DNA of 64,000 nucleotides from assembly GCA_949825065.1 (NCBI GenBank), contig OX463838.1:1488001-1552000 (forward strand). Reading direction: 5' to 3'. Positions 9,945 to 21,031 of this stretch are shown one piece after another. How positions within the stretch are numbered: the first letter of the stretch is position 1; each line of letters begins with the position of its first letter. The notes below the pieces were generated by a model. It saw only the letters and a list, made by a program, of their open reading frames with translations. It did no database searches and was not told the DNA's origin. The DNA comes from Odontocerum albicorne (Eukaryota > Arthropoda > Insecta > Trichoptera > Odontoceridae). The position numbers and the translations under genes are program-made.

Positions 9945-10216
9945 ATTATACATTTCGTATAATAAATTTGCTATCTTTCATTTACAAATTTTTGATCGTT
10001 TTGTGAATTTTATATTTGTATTTACATTGTGAACCAAACTCGCATAGAATATCAATTTTGACATTTGCATTGACCCAGCGAACCAGCGTGAATTTAGGCC
10101 AATGAATCATAGCAACAGCGGAGGTTTAACTATGTTTCATATTGACAACAATGGTTCATGTTATGAACCATTGTTAAGGGAGAAGAATATATATCATAAA
10201 TAGTAGTAATTTGATC

Positions 10217-10715
10217 TGTATCCATTTCTGTAATTCTAAACAAAATTGGGCGTGTATCCATTTCTGTAATTCTAAACAAAATTGGGCGTGTATCCATTTC
10301 TGTAATTCTAAACAAAATTGGGCGTGTATCCATTTCTGTAATTCTAAACAAAATTGGGCGTGTATCCCTTTCTGTAATTCTAAACAAAATTGGGCGTGTA
10401 TCAATTTCTTTACTTCTAAACAAAATTGGGTGTGTATCCATTTCTGTAATTCTAAACAAAATTGGGCGTGTATCCCCATTTCTGTAATTCTAAACAAAAT
10501 TGGGCGTGTGTCCATTTCTTTAATTCTAAACAAAATTGGGCGTGTATCCATTTCTGTAATTCTAAACAAAATTGGGCGTGTATCCCCATTTCTGTAATTC
10601 TTAACAAAATTGGGCGTGTATCCATTTCTGTAATTCTAAACAAAATTGGGTGTGTACCCATTTCTTTAATTCTAAACAAAATTGGGCGTGTATTCATTTC
10701 TGTTATTCTAAACTA
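10217..10715 (+). repeat. 36-bp minisatellite
   Basis: About 14 copies of a 36-bp unit of the type TGTATCCATTTCTGTAATTC then TAAACAAAATTGGGCG. Some units are 38 bp (CCC insertion). Long open frames on both strands follow from the period and are not genes. Confidence 0.95.
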
Positions 10716-10937
10716 ATGATATTGCAGTTATTAAAAACTATTGTAACATTTATAGTTGATGGTATATGTTTTTTTTCCAAAGAAAAGAAAAGCTCTTTAT
10801 TCTGAAAATAAGCTGCTCCCAATTGATATTTATTTGTCAGGGGTTTGCCACATTTTTGCTAGCTCACTTTTATTTTTTTAGAAATTTTATATGATTTACG
10901 TTGAGTATCTTAATCAAACATTAAGTATCTTAATTTA

Positions 10938-11649
10938 TTGGGTTGATGCAAAAGTAATGATCGTTTTTTACATATACAATTAAACATTTTTTTTTTAGAT
11001 TTGTATTATTTATTTAATCAATTTTATAATTTCCATCAGTTCTTATAACCTTCTCCCATCTTTCTATCAACTTATTAATACCATTAGTGTAAAATTCCGT
11101 GGATTTTGATGCGAAAAATGTAGTAAGGGATGTTTTTACCTGCTCTATTGTATCAAATTTTTTATCATTTAAAATTTTTTGCAGCGATCGTAATAAACTG
11201 TGGTTCCCTGGTGGTTAGACGTGGATTTGTGTCAATTATGACTTTTAACTTGTTGTCATCAGACTTCAATGGCCGCCCGGTACGTGGTTTATCAAATAGT
11301 GAAAAATCCTCAGATAGGAATTTCGTAAACCATCTTCGTACCTGTCGAACTTTGATGACATCTGCTCCATACACGTCGCAAATGTTTTTGGTTGCCACAC
11401 TCGCGGTATTGTCTTTACGGAATTCATAAAGTAAACAATGACGTAAATGCACTTTATCGACCGACATTTTGAAAAAATACAAGGGCTTTTCACTGTACTC
11501 TGGCCAGGCCAAAACTGAATAGAAAGTAGAGGGAAAGCATCCTTTATACAATGGAATCATTTAAAAGAAGATACTATTCATCATTTCTTACCTGGGATTT
11601 TTTTTACCTGGGATCATAAAAAACGATCATTACTTTTGCATCAACCCAA
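10938..11649 (-). mobile_element. mariner derivative lacking the catalytic core
   Basis: Perfect-looking long TIRs (TTGGGTTGATGCAAAAGTAA and inverse), TA-flanked. The - strand encodes the N-terminal DNA-binding half (MSVDKVHLRHCLLYEFRKDN; NICDVYGADVIKV; DKPRTGRPLKSDD) joined directly to the C-terminal tail (EFYTNGINKLIERWEKVI). All catalytic Asp residues are deleted. Non-autonomous. Confidence 0.9.
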
Positions 11650-11817
11650 TAGATTTTTTATGCAACCAAAAATATAAATATCTTAATCGATCCAAAATCA
11701 TAATTTTATATTTTTTATTTTTAAATGATTACTGTGCAATAATATTTAATGATTTAGGTAAAAATACATATTCAATAAAAGTAGAGTATAATCCATTTCA
11801 GCTATTCTGGACCTATC

Positions 11818-12596
11818 TTAACCCTTACCGCTCCAATTTTACACCTATAGGGTCTTTCAATTTGAGCGGTTTTTTAATTCTTGGATATAACACAGATGGC
11901 GTCGCGAACTAGCCTTGGGTCTTGTGACATTTGAGAAGTGTAATGTATGGCATTTATAAAAATGGAGTCGTATACAATATGACAACGTGTTCAAATTGAG
12001 AATTATTGTAATATCTATTGTAATTCCATAAACGGTGATGTTAATTGGCCACCAAGATCATGTGATCTGACACCGTTGGACTATTTTCTCTGGGGTTACG
12101 TGAAAATCCAGATATATAAAAATGACCCCCGATCAATTCCTGAGCTGAAGGACGAAATTATTCGCGTTATTGGTGAGTTAGAACCGCAATTATGCCAAAA
12201 TGTCATCGAAAATTTTGACAAAAGAGTGGATATCTGTGGAGCTGCAAGAGGTGGACATTTGGTGGATATTGTTTAGTGTGTTTAAATGGCATACATTATA
12301 CTTCAATGACCAATAAAAATATTTTTGAAATCAAAGCAAATTGTGTGTTTTATTCAAGAATTTAAAAATTTTTTATTGAAAAAACCGCTCAATTTGAAAG
12401 ACCTTTATATGCATTTGCAGCAGGAGTTATTTAATTTTATAATATTTAAATTAATAATTTAAAAAAAATTTAATCAATGTATGAACGCGAAATTTGGTAT
12501 TTAAATAATCAAGAGTAAACACTTCATCGGTCAGCCGACAACTGAGCTGAAGTATACATATCGCGTGTGCGTCGATAACTGAGTACTAAGGGTTAA
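11818..12596. mobile_element. TTAA-flanked element, fourth family, with nested transposon
   Basis: TTAA + CCCTTACCGC at the left and ..TACTAAGGG + TTAA at the right. No coding outside the nested DD41D-type element. Single copy here, so the assignment rests on the termini alone. Confidence 0.5.
11848..12405 (+). mobile_element. DD41D-type Tc1/mariner derivative, C-terminal part only
   Basis: Long inverted ends (GGGTCTTTCAATTTGAGCGG). The + strand keeps the last third of a transposase: GDVNWPPRSCDLTPLDYFLW (third catalytic Asp), ending ARGGHLVDIVF. This closely parallels the longer element at 58460. The N-terminal two thirds are deleted. Confidence 0.8.
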
Positions 12597-12693
12597 AATA
12601 ATCACAGAATAATCTTTAAAATCACACTTCTCATTGAATTATGACCTCATTATCAATTTCATACAAAATTTTGTTAAAAATAATTTATTGTTT

Positions 12694-14080
12694 TTAATCT
12701 TTCCCTTCCTGTGCTAAAAAATTCGGCGCGTTCCGGTGCTGTGTATTCAATACACATCAATTCCTTCCGTGGTTACAGTCCTAAGACTGGTTTGCAGCAA
12801 TTTGAACTCTTCTCCTCCATTCCCCTCTGTCCAGTGCGGCTCTCTTTAAGTCTGTATATGTTGAGCAGCGCACGTCCACCAACAGGTCCTCCAGGTGCTC
12901 TCGGCGTGGGCGTCCCCTAGAGTTTGTCCCCTCGGTCATACCCTCCATTATGGCATGCAAGAGGCCCTCTTGTCGTATTATATGACCGATCCATCTTGCA
13001 CGCCTTTCGGACAGGATCCTGAGCAGGTGCCTTCCTCCTTCGATTCGTTGGAGAACCTCTTCATTTGTGATGCGGTCTCTCCAGGAAATTCCTAATAGTC
13101 TTCTATAGGACCACATCTCAAAAGCCTCTACTCTTCGTCTATCTCTTTCGGATAGGCACCATGTCTCGCAGCCGTACATCAAGATACTCCATACATAGGT
13201 CTTGATGAGGAGTATTCTCAGTTTTAGGTCTATATTATTTGATTCTATTATTTTCGACCTTTTATTAAATGCAAGTCTAGCCTGATGTATACGGCTGTCG
13301 ACCTCGCTCCTGGACCGACCGTCCCATGTTATTTTGCTCCCGAGGTAGACAAACTCCTCGGTGTTCTTTAGTGGTTTACCCGACATCACTATTCTCATCT
13401 GGTGTTGCGCTCGGCCTACAGTCAGCAGCTTTGTTTTGTCTTTATTTATCTTCATACTGTAGTTATTTTGAAGAATGCTTTCCATAGTTGTTAAGGCCTC
13501 TTGTAGTTCCTCTACACATCAATACATATGTAAAAATGAGCTATTTAAAATCGGAAAAATAAGAATATTCATAGCCAATCGGTTAAATTAATTAAATTTG
13601 AAGTCAAAAGTGATAATAATTGAAATTTAATTGCTGAAAACATGAAAAAAAAACATCGGCCGACGTTCACAAAACGGGTGAAGTGACCACCTCAAACAAA
13701 AGCCCGCGAGCTAGTAAAGCGAGAGAAGCAAGCAAACTGAGATTCTATTTTTTGCGTTCTATATACCGAAATAGAGTGAGAGTGAGACGTGAATAGCGTC
13801 GTTTCCTCACCCATAGCAGTTTTTTAGAATGAATATACCTACATCACACACTGGCACACGTTTGATTGTATTGGTGAATTTATTCCCGATTTTCACAAAA
13901 TATCTCCGATGTGGCCGATAAATGCTAATTATTATTAATATTATTTATTTCATTCAATGCGTAAATGTATTACGGAGGAATACCTAAAATCTGAACCCAG
14001 TATTTATTATATATATAGAGATATTAAAGTTTTTAGAAGCAATGTGTACTAGTTACACATCACAGGGAAGGAAGGGTTAA
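12694..14080 (+). mobile_element. TTAA-flanked MITE, family B, copy 1, split by a LINE
   Basis: Ends near CTTTCCCTTCCTGTGC and CACAGGGAAGGAAGGG, with TTAA on both sides. Without the LINE insertion (12761-13512) it is about 630 bp, like the other B copies. Confidence 0.85.
12761..13512 (-). mobile_element. 5'-truncated RTE-like LINE inserted in a MITE
   Basis: Flanked by a perfect 10-bp duplication TACACATCAA (12751-12760, 13513-13522). The - strand has one open frame of 234 codons (stop near 12781): MKINKDKTKLLTVGRAQHQM, EFVYLGSKITWDGRSRSEVD, KTYVWSILMYGCETWCLSER, RRARWIGHIIRQEGLL. It covers the end of the reverse transcriptase and the C-terminal region. The open frame and intact duplication suggest a fairly recent insertion. 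Dead because 5'-truncated. Confidence 0.9.
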
Positions 14081-14127
14081 AAAAGCTTTTTTCTCAAAGC
14101 ACATTTCATCAAAACTTAATAATATTT

Positions 14128-14290
14128 TCAAAGAAGTTCCTCATCCTTATTTAACTTAAAAACTTGACTAGACATCATGTAATCAGTCTTCGACTTCAAA
14201 ATACTGGAGGGCGAATCCTCATAGCTGACATAGGAGAGGGATCCAGTGTCTCTCCCATGGGTCACGGTGGCACCTCCATTTGATGTCAAG
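14128..14290 (-). CDS. candidate terminal exon of a - strand gene
   Basis: After a good acceptor on the - strand (TTTGTTGTCTGCAG, ending 14291) a 53-codon frame runs to TGA: LTSNGGATVTHGRDTGSLSY, VSYEDSPSSILKSKTDYMMS, then SQVFKLNKDEELL. It enters in phase 1 (first base completes a codon). Composition is unlike the surrounding repeats, and it does not recur in the window. I do not recognise the family. No further exon of the gene was found between here and RMI1, so its other exons would lie in the TE-rich stretch or have been missed. Confidence 0.5.
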
Positions 14291-14299
14291 CTGCAGACA

Positions 14300-15100
14300 A
14301 CAAATTAAAACAACAATCATTAATGGATACTTTATCATAATTGTTGAAGAGATGAGAGTACATACAGTCTGTCAAAAAAAGAGTAGAAATTAATAAAATT
14401 GGAACTAAAAAAATTATAGCCTGGCAACACCAAAATTGACTGTCATGTCACATTTATTTATTACGTTTACGCGCTTTAAAGCAAAACTTAACGTGTCCCC
14501 AAATACTTCCGTAACCCTGTTGATAAGATGTTTGTCTTTTACCCGGGGGTTTCGAATTTGATTCCCAATGGTATCCGAAAAGAAAATGTAATAAAAACGT
14601 CTCAGTTTGATTCAAGAGTTTGTCTGGTAACAATATATGCTAGATATAGTATATTTGCGATCTCTCCCAAGTGTGGTAATATTTCTTACGTGACGATGAG
14701 TTGTAAGTTTTCGTGCCTACTCTAGGTGTTCTAAACCCGAAGGCTCGATTATTGAGGCTGAAGGCTGTCATGTTTTTTTTTAATTCCGGGGTTTATGTGG
14801 ATTATGATTTGTGTAATTTTTCATTGTTTCTGTTGCCCTTACTAATAAGTTACGTATTAAAGAACATTGTCTCTGTTGCCCTTACTAATAAGTTACGTGT
14901 CGAAGAACAGTCGTCATATTCTTGATAATCTTATACACATATTTATAAACTTATATTTGGTTACTTAGAATAATGTGCTTTCATAAGATGTTGAGTTTTT
15001 TTATTTTATAAAACATATCTTAAGTCTCTTTTTGATTAACCTTTTTACAGCCCAGCCTTATATAGATCATCATACCGCTCACGTCCAGACTTTCTCGCGT
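14300..15100. other. unassigned spacer
   Basis: AT-rich; no convincing exon. A 45-bp imperfect duplication (GTTGCCCTTACTAATAAGTT) occurs around 14830-14910. Confidence 0.3.
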
Positions 15101-15104
15101 CACG

Positions 15105-15725
15105 TTAATTCTTCTTCCCAGTGTCATGTCAGGTCCCCCCAATGTTGAATATCACCTGAGAGTAGACATCTTTGTCCCCGGCCTCGTTAAAGACCTCCAA
15201 CGCCTCTTATCCGTCATGGGTATCCGTAGCATTCTCCGGTGCATCCACATTTCGAATGCTTCCAGTCGGTTCATACTACCAACTTTGAGGGTCCATGATT
15301 CCACTCCATGCAATAACACTGACCAAACGTAGCATTTGACTAACCGTTGTCGACGTTTCAAGTTTAGATTATCATCGCAGAATACGCTTCTCATTTTATT
15401 AAAAGTCACACGAGACGATTCAATTCTGCACTTGACTTCGGTTTCTGGGTCGGGGTCTTTCACTAGGATACTTCCGAGGTATTTAAATGTTTTCACTCTC
15501 TCTATATCAGCACCGTTCAATGTAAGACGTGCTTCTGCGTGATCCTGCCGGCCAAACACCATGAACTTAGTTTTACTCACGTTCATGTTCAGCCCCAGCC
15601 TCACACCGGCTCCATTAATTCTATCTATAAGCGTTTGAATGTCGTCAATACTGTCTGCCAGAACAACCGTGTCATCTGCGTACCTGATGTTATTGACGCA
15701 TACACCATTTACTTTGGTTAATACG
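15105..15725 (-). mobile_element. RTE-like LINE fragment with YADD motif
   Basis: The - strand reads NNIRYADDTVVLADSIDDIQ, then LIDRINGAGVRLGLNMNVSK, EARLTLNGADIERVKTFKYL, LVKCYVWSVLLHGVESWTLK. This covers the catalytic palm to the thumb of a reverse transcriptase. It is interrupted after HRRMLRIP. The same family recurs at 25205-25668. Confidence 0.85.
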
Positions 15726-16007
15726 ATTTATAATTATTAAAATATTATCTTTTTATAAAAAACAGATATCGGCACTGTTAAATTCTCTTGATATTCTCAT
15801 TATAAAACTGAGTCGTTTGTAACAGTCCGATATCAAACGCGAGACATGGTTAACGAACGTTATTCCAACATCAAAGGTTACGCCCAAATCTTTGAATTCA
15901 GAAACTGTTTAATGCTACTCCCTGTGTAGTATACTGATGGTGAATTGACGAAAACGATCGACTATAGGATACACATACACATTTATTTATATTTCTGCAA
16001 TCTTTTG
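15726..16007. other. unassigned spacer
   Basis: No feature recognised. Confidence 0.3.
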
Positions 16008-16247
16008 GTAGTCTTCGATTATACTGTCTCCCAGTTTCATAGATTTGGGGGTATTCGATTATACTGTCTCCCAATTTCATAGATTTGGGGGTCTTCGATT
16101 ATACTGTCTCCCAGTTTCATAGATTTGGGGGTATTCGATTATACTGTCTCCCAGTTTCATAGATTTGGGGGCATTCGATTATACTGTCTCTCAGTTTCAT
16201 AGATTTGGGGGTCTTCGATTATACTGTCTCCCAGTTTCATAGATTTG
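16008..16247 (+). repeat. 40-bp tandem repeat, 6 copies
   Basis: Units of the type TTCGATTATACTGTCTCCCA then GTTTCATAGATTTGGGGGTA, six nearly identical copies. Confidence 0.9.
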
Positions 16248-16289
16248 AAGCTAGTTTTGTTTGTTTTTCTATTCTTTACATGATTCCAA

Positions 16290-16515
16290 AGATTCGAAGG
16301 GTTGTTTCGCTGGTTTACAGCCAGTAACACCCGCGCTCGCCCGTGTCCCTCCGAAACACGTGGTATGCACTCATCTCGAATAGTTCTCCATCCTTCACAG
16401 ATGGATACAACCAGGATTCCATGACCATTATTATGTCCGCACTTTGTAATAATGTATTGTCCCGGAATTCTTCAAGTTTGGTATTGAGACCTCTAACATT
16501 TTGATACAAAATTCT
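16290..16515 (-). pseudogene. LINE endonuclease-domain fragment
   Basis: The - strand reads YQNVRGLNTKLEEFRDN, then ADIIMVMESWLYPSVKDGEL and YHVFRRDTGERG. This matches the N-terminal part of the APE-type endonuclease of non-LTR retrotransposons (the NxRGL, ExWL and YxxxRxD landmarks). It is truncated on both sides. Confidence 0.7.
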
Positions 16516-16570
16516 AATTTATCCCGTTTTGCTAATTTTCTACACTTGGCTTTTTAGCTTTTCAAAATAT

Positions 16571-16662
16571 GAATGCTGAAACAGCTATCCCAACTGGCCA
16601 ACTAGCAGGGTCTTTGAATGTTGAAACAGCTATCCCAACTGGCCAACTAGCAGGGTCTTTGA
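16571..16662 (+). repeat. 45-bp tandem duplication
   Basis: Two copies of a unit beginning GAATGCTGAAACAGCTATCC, differing at one position. Confidence 0.9.
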
Positions 16663-17228
16663 ATTTTTTGCATATTGTTTTTTTGTTGGGAGTCTTCTTT
16701 CTCAATAGACCTCAAATATGTCAAAATATCGTCGGCTGTTGTTATATTTCTACTATAACCGTTAGAAAGCTACGACATATACCGTACGTCGCAAGAGTAT
16801 GGAGTAATTATTTACATGATGTATACCGTATGTCATGGGCTGTTAAAGGGTTACTGTTATCGAGTAACACATTTGACTATTTCATTATACCATATCTGTG
16901 TGCGTGTGTATGATCTGTAATGTTTGTATTCACAACCTTTGAATTTAATAGTGAGAAATTAAAAGCACAAATTGTAATTGGACTTTTTATTACGAATAAG
17001 TATTCGATTGAAATTCAAAAAATACCGGCTCTTTTCCATTTATACGACCTGATTCAGGAAATTCTTAAATTTCAGTTAGATTGTCATTGCATCTTGTGCG
17101 ACTGGATGTCACCTGTATCTAAGCTGTTGAACATCAATACGTACACAGTTCTGACAGATTAAAACCAATGTTCCATTGGTAAGGAGTCGAGTTTCAAGAT
17201 GATTGGCACGTTCAGCCTTTCTTCGAGC
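16663..17228. other. unassigned spacer
   Basis: Open frames of about 80-114 codons occur, but no family is recognisable and splice context is lacking. Confidence 0.3.
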
Positions 17229-18098
17229 AGATACATGTGTAAGATACACGTGTATGATACACGTGTAAGATACACGTGTATGATACACGTGTATGATACA
17301 CGTGTAAGATACACATGTATGATATATGTGTATGATACACATGTAAGATACGCGTGTAAGATACACATGTAAGATACACGTGTAAGATACATGTGTAAGA
17401 TACACGTGTATGATACACGTGTAATATACACGTGTATGATACACGTGTAAGATACACATGTATGATACATGTGTATAATACACGTGTAAGATACACGTGT
17501 AAGATACATGTGTAAGATACACGTGTATGATACATCTGTATGATACACGTGTATCATACATGTGTATGCTACACGTATAAGATACACGTGTATGATACAC
17601 GTGTAAGATACACGTGTATGATACACGTGTATGATACACGTGTATGATACACGTGTAAGATACACGTGTGAGATACACGTGTATGATACACATGTAAGAT
17701 ACACGTGTATCATACATGTGTATGATACACGTGTAAAATACACGTATAGGATACATGTGTATGATACACGTGTAAGATACACGTGTAAGATACACATGTA
17801 AGATACACGTGTATGATACACGTGTAAGATACACTTATATGATACACGTGTAAGATACATGTATATGATACATGTGTATGATGCACGTGTAAGATACACG
17901 TGTATCATACACGTGTAAGATACATGTGTATGATACACGTGTATGATACACGTGTATGATACACGTGTAAGATACACGTGTATCATACACGTGTATGATA
18001 CACGTGTAAGATACATGTGTATGATACACGTGTAAGATACGCGTGTATGATACACGTATAAGATACACGTGTATGATACATGTATATGATACACGTGT
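17229..18098. repeat. 13-bp palindromic minisatellite (CACGTG array)
   Basis: About 66 copies of a 13-bp unit whose 10-bp core TACACGTGTA is a perfect palindrome. The 3-base spacer varies between AGA, TGA and TCA. Most cores hold CACGTG; a minority are CATGTG/CACATG. The strongly open - strand frames (repeating 13-residue peptides) result from the low-complexity period and are not genes. Confidence 0.95.
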
Positions 18099-18149
18099 AT
18101 ATTAAGTGAATTGAATGTATGGCATCTTGACAGTTTATATGTTGATCTT

Positions 18150-18620
18150 AAATAACTCAGCTTTCAAAATTAATAAACTTGAATAAAACGAATTAACTTT
18201 GTACATAACCGTTAATATATCATACAATATGCATTGACTGGTTTCGAGAGGTAATGCTCTCTTTATCAAGGCATAATAATACATGTATACTGATTTTATT
18301 TTTTAAATATTGTGCCACAGATCGAATGTTGAAATTTTAGTGAAGCAAAATTGGTAACATTTTTAATAATCTTAAATGGAATGTTTTTATATACATGAAA
18401 ATATTTTAAGTTATTTTTAACACAAATATACATAAATAGAAACAGGAACTGAATGATTCTTGTATATTGGACATTATTGAATCATAATTCTAAATGAAGT
18501 GTGTGAACCGCTGGTATAACAATTGGTCGGTTAATTTTCTCTAACATTCCAACTTTTAATTTTGAACTGTTCAGTAATGACAAACGTTTCAAATCATTAA
18601 ATTTACATGTTTATTGTAAA
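18150..18620 (-). mobile_element. possible Penelope-like element 3' end
   Basis: The - strand has a short tail frame (LKRLSLLNSSKLKVGMLEKI, then NRPIVIPAVHTLHLEL and a stop near 18482). About 200 bases on there is a compact motif reading GATAAAGAGAG, loop, CTCTCGAAACCAGTC (18233-18275). The GAGAG/CTCTC stem followed directly by GAAAC resembles the hammerhead-type motif found in Penelope pseudo-LTRs. The coding assignment is weak. Confidence 0.4.
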
Positions 18621-18624
18621 AAGT

Positions 18625-18965
18625 AAATTATTCTTTATTATATATGATAAACAGATTATAAATATTATATATTATTTAAATGTTGTAAAATTATGTATTT
18701 ATCTACCATAGAAAAATATTGTTAATAAAATATGAGAAAAATAACTTGCTTTTATTCCTTGCATAAATCTTAATACCGTGAAGCTGAAAGTGAAACAAAA
18801 CATACTGTGATTATTCCGTGAAAATGAAACAAAACATACTCATATGTAGAAGTTACTGTGTAACGCGAATATTCCAATTTTGAAACGCATGCTATAAAAA
18901 TTAAGCAAATTAGCAATTGGAAGGTAGGTACTTATTTATTTTTTAAATTCAACATTTGTTTTGTA
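18625..18965. other. unassigned AT-rich spacer
   Basis: No gene recognised. A short duplication (GTGAAACAAAACATACT type) occurs near 18790-18840. Confidence 0.3.
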
Positions 18966-18969
18966 TGTA

Positions 18970-19500
18970 GGGAATACCGTCGTCCCTAAATATTGTCAAC
19001 ACGCACGGTCAACGACCGACGAACCAACCTTCGGACATGTACAAAGGTCGCATACCAGAACACTAATATTGTTTACACGCAAGTAATATTTACGTTACAT
19101 TCCACGGTGGAAAGAGAACGCATCGCGTTGTCTCACCGTTTTCGCCAATAAATATTCTACCCACTATATTATCCGCAACGTCTGCAAACACCTCGGCACG
19201 CGCAGGAGTGAGATAAAGTATATATTGCGGGCGCATTCACGCACATCTATAAATACCTACTTATCGACAAATAAAAATTATTATTCACTTGACCATTCAT
19301 TGCTGTTTACTATTCATTGATTGTTCACTCTCACTTTCCACATTCCTGAATCGACGTATTTTATTTTAAATACAAAACAATCATAATCATCACGACGTAT
19401 CAATAAAGCATCCCGCTAAACTGGTGACCCCGAACGAAAAGGAACACAGAATTCGACTACAGCGATGTCAACAACATCATCATCGCGACGTCCCACTACG
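18970..19500 (+). mobile_element. LTR-retrotransposon 5' end (LTR plus primer-binding site)
   Basis: A promoter-like TATAAATA (about 19250), an AATAAA-type signal in CAATAAAGCATCCCG (19400), then CTGGTGACCCCGAACG. This has the form of a tRNA primer-binding site directly after an LTR, as in BEL/Pao-like elements. An ATG-led Ser-rich frame (MSTTSSSRRPTT) follows but stops soon. No second LTR or pol was found; the left edge is approximate. Confidence 0.5.
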
Positions 19501-19697
19501 AACATCCCGCTCAATAAATGTAAAAACATTTATTGCTATTCACATTTCCAGTACACACGCACTGAAAAATATGGTAATAAAATAAAAAATTACCTTAATT
19601 TTTCTTGATGTATTGAATGCGGGACAGATCGTGGGACCGTTAACTTTTAAACTTTATTAAAGAAAAAAATCCATTTTATAATGTCGATGACCTAGGT

Positions 19698-21023
19698 CAG
19701 CTGTCGGCAACCTATGGCATACGAAACGTTATTTGGTGGCACGACATAAAGAATAACAAATAATGAAATTCTTCGGTATATTAACAAATTACATGCATCA
19801 TTTCTTAAAGAAACGGCTCTTTTTCCTACACGAAATTATTCATCTTTGGAGAAACATCAAAAAAATTGAAGCTGCGCGGCTCACTTTCTTAGGCGAAATT
19901 ATCAGTTTTTGACGCCGTTAGCACACTGCTGCGAAAGCGAAACGGAAGCGGACCGATACGAAACGCTAGCGAATAGCTAAACTCTCATGTTTTTGAACGA
20001 AAGCGAACCGAATTCAGTTCCCCGGGCGTTCGCGATAAGTTCGTACGTGTCGACAGATTTTCGCAGTTTCGCTCGTGTTTTCAAATCCAAAATCAATTAA
20101 AAATTGATAATTTAACATCAAAAATTGATTTTAGCTGTAAAAGAACGAGCATTTATGTACGATATGAGTCACAGTGACTAAAAGTAATTTTAAGAAGATG
20201 TTGGATAACAAAGTTTCATCTTCGGCATGTTCTTCAGTATCAGAGCCATTGTCACTATACATGATGTGCTATTATAAATAGATTTAAGCTTAACGTGACT
20301 GTATAGCGTATGTCTAACATCAAAATGGGGTAGATTCGGTTCGCATCCGGTCTGCCGTTCAGGAAGGCGTACTACGCGAAAGTGATACGAAATTGAACCG
20401 TATGGAACGGTCCGTTTTCGTTTCGCTTCCGCGTCTCTGTGTGCTAGGGTATGGGGCCATATTTATATTATGCATGGGGCCATGTAAGAAATTTTAATTA
20501 TAATGAAGTAATATAATAGTAATTAAATTTTAGGAGAGATGATGAGGATGGTTTGTTGATAAATAAAACTTGTTTAGATCGCAATGCGGAAAGAGAAATT
20601 TAATTGATAGACGTAGGTATTTATACTATTCTTGAATGTGTGCGGGAGTGCGCGCACGATATACCGCCGTCTCGTTTCTGCATTCACAATACGCTTCTTG
20701 TCGTATGTAGGTATCATTCTGTTTTGGGAACTGGCGCGACAGATGTGTTACCTTCTCGCTCTAACATGGAATGCGCTCCATGCCTGATAGTGAGTTGAAT
20801 GACCGGCGTGTGGACCTTGCACTTGTTTGTTTCAAATTGTTAAGGTATGTAAAGGTCGTTTCGCCGGTCATTGACCGAGCATACGAACGCCACAAAATAA
20901 ATATTCAATTTATTAAAGATAGATTTTTCTTTAAAAAATCTGGATCCGTCAGTGGCACGCGAAATGTCCAATACTTGGCAATAAATGGCACTTCAGTGCA
21001 TATAGGTTGCCAACCACTCACTG
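19698..21023. mobile_element. hAT-type non-autonomous element
   Basis: Ends CAGCTGTCGGCAACCTATGG and (inverted) CAGTGAGTGGTTGGCAACCT, with 8-bp flanks ACCTAGGT/ACTTAGGT (7 of 8 match). No transposase is readable. An inner inverted-repeat unit occupies 19922-20450. Confidence 0.75.
19922..20450. mobile_element. inner inverted-repeat element
   Basis: Imperfect terminal inverted repeats starting TAGCACACTG at the left and, inverted, CTAGCACACAGAGACG at the right; both continue into GGAAGCGAAACG-like sequence over about 35 bp. No coding potential seen. Possibly a second transposon nested in the hAT element. Confidence 0.5.
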
Positions 21024-21031
21024 ACTTAGGT

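Noticed and set aside
10130..10716. Open frames on both strands over the 36-bp repeat
   Set aside because: Period divisible by 3, low complexity, no start, splice or family signals.
16569..17162. 114- and 80-codon + strand frames
   Set aside because: Part of the first is a 45-bp duplication; no family or gene structure could be supported.
17109..18094. 241- and 311-codon - strand frames rich in YTCIIHVY-type repeats
   Set aside because: Product of the 13-bp tandem repeat, open in all frames of one strand; no gene context.
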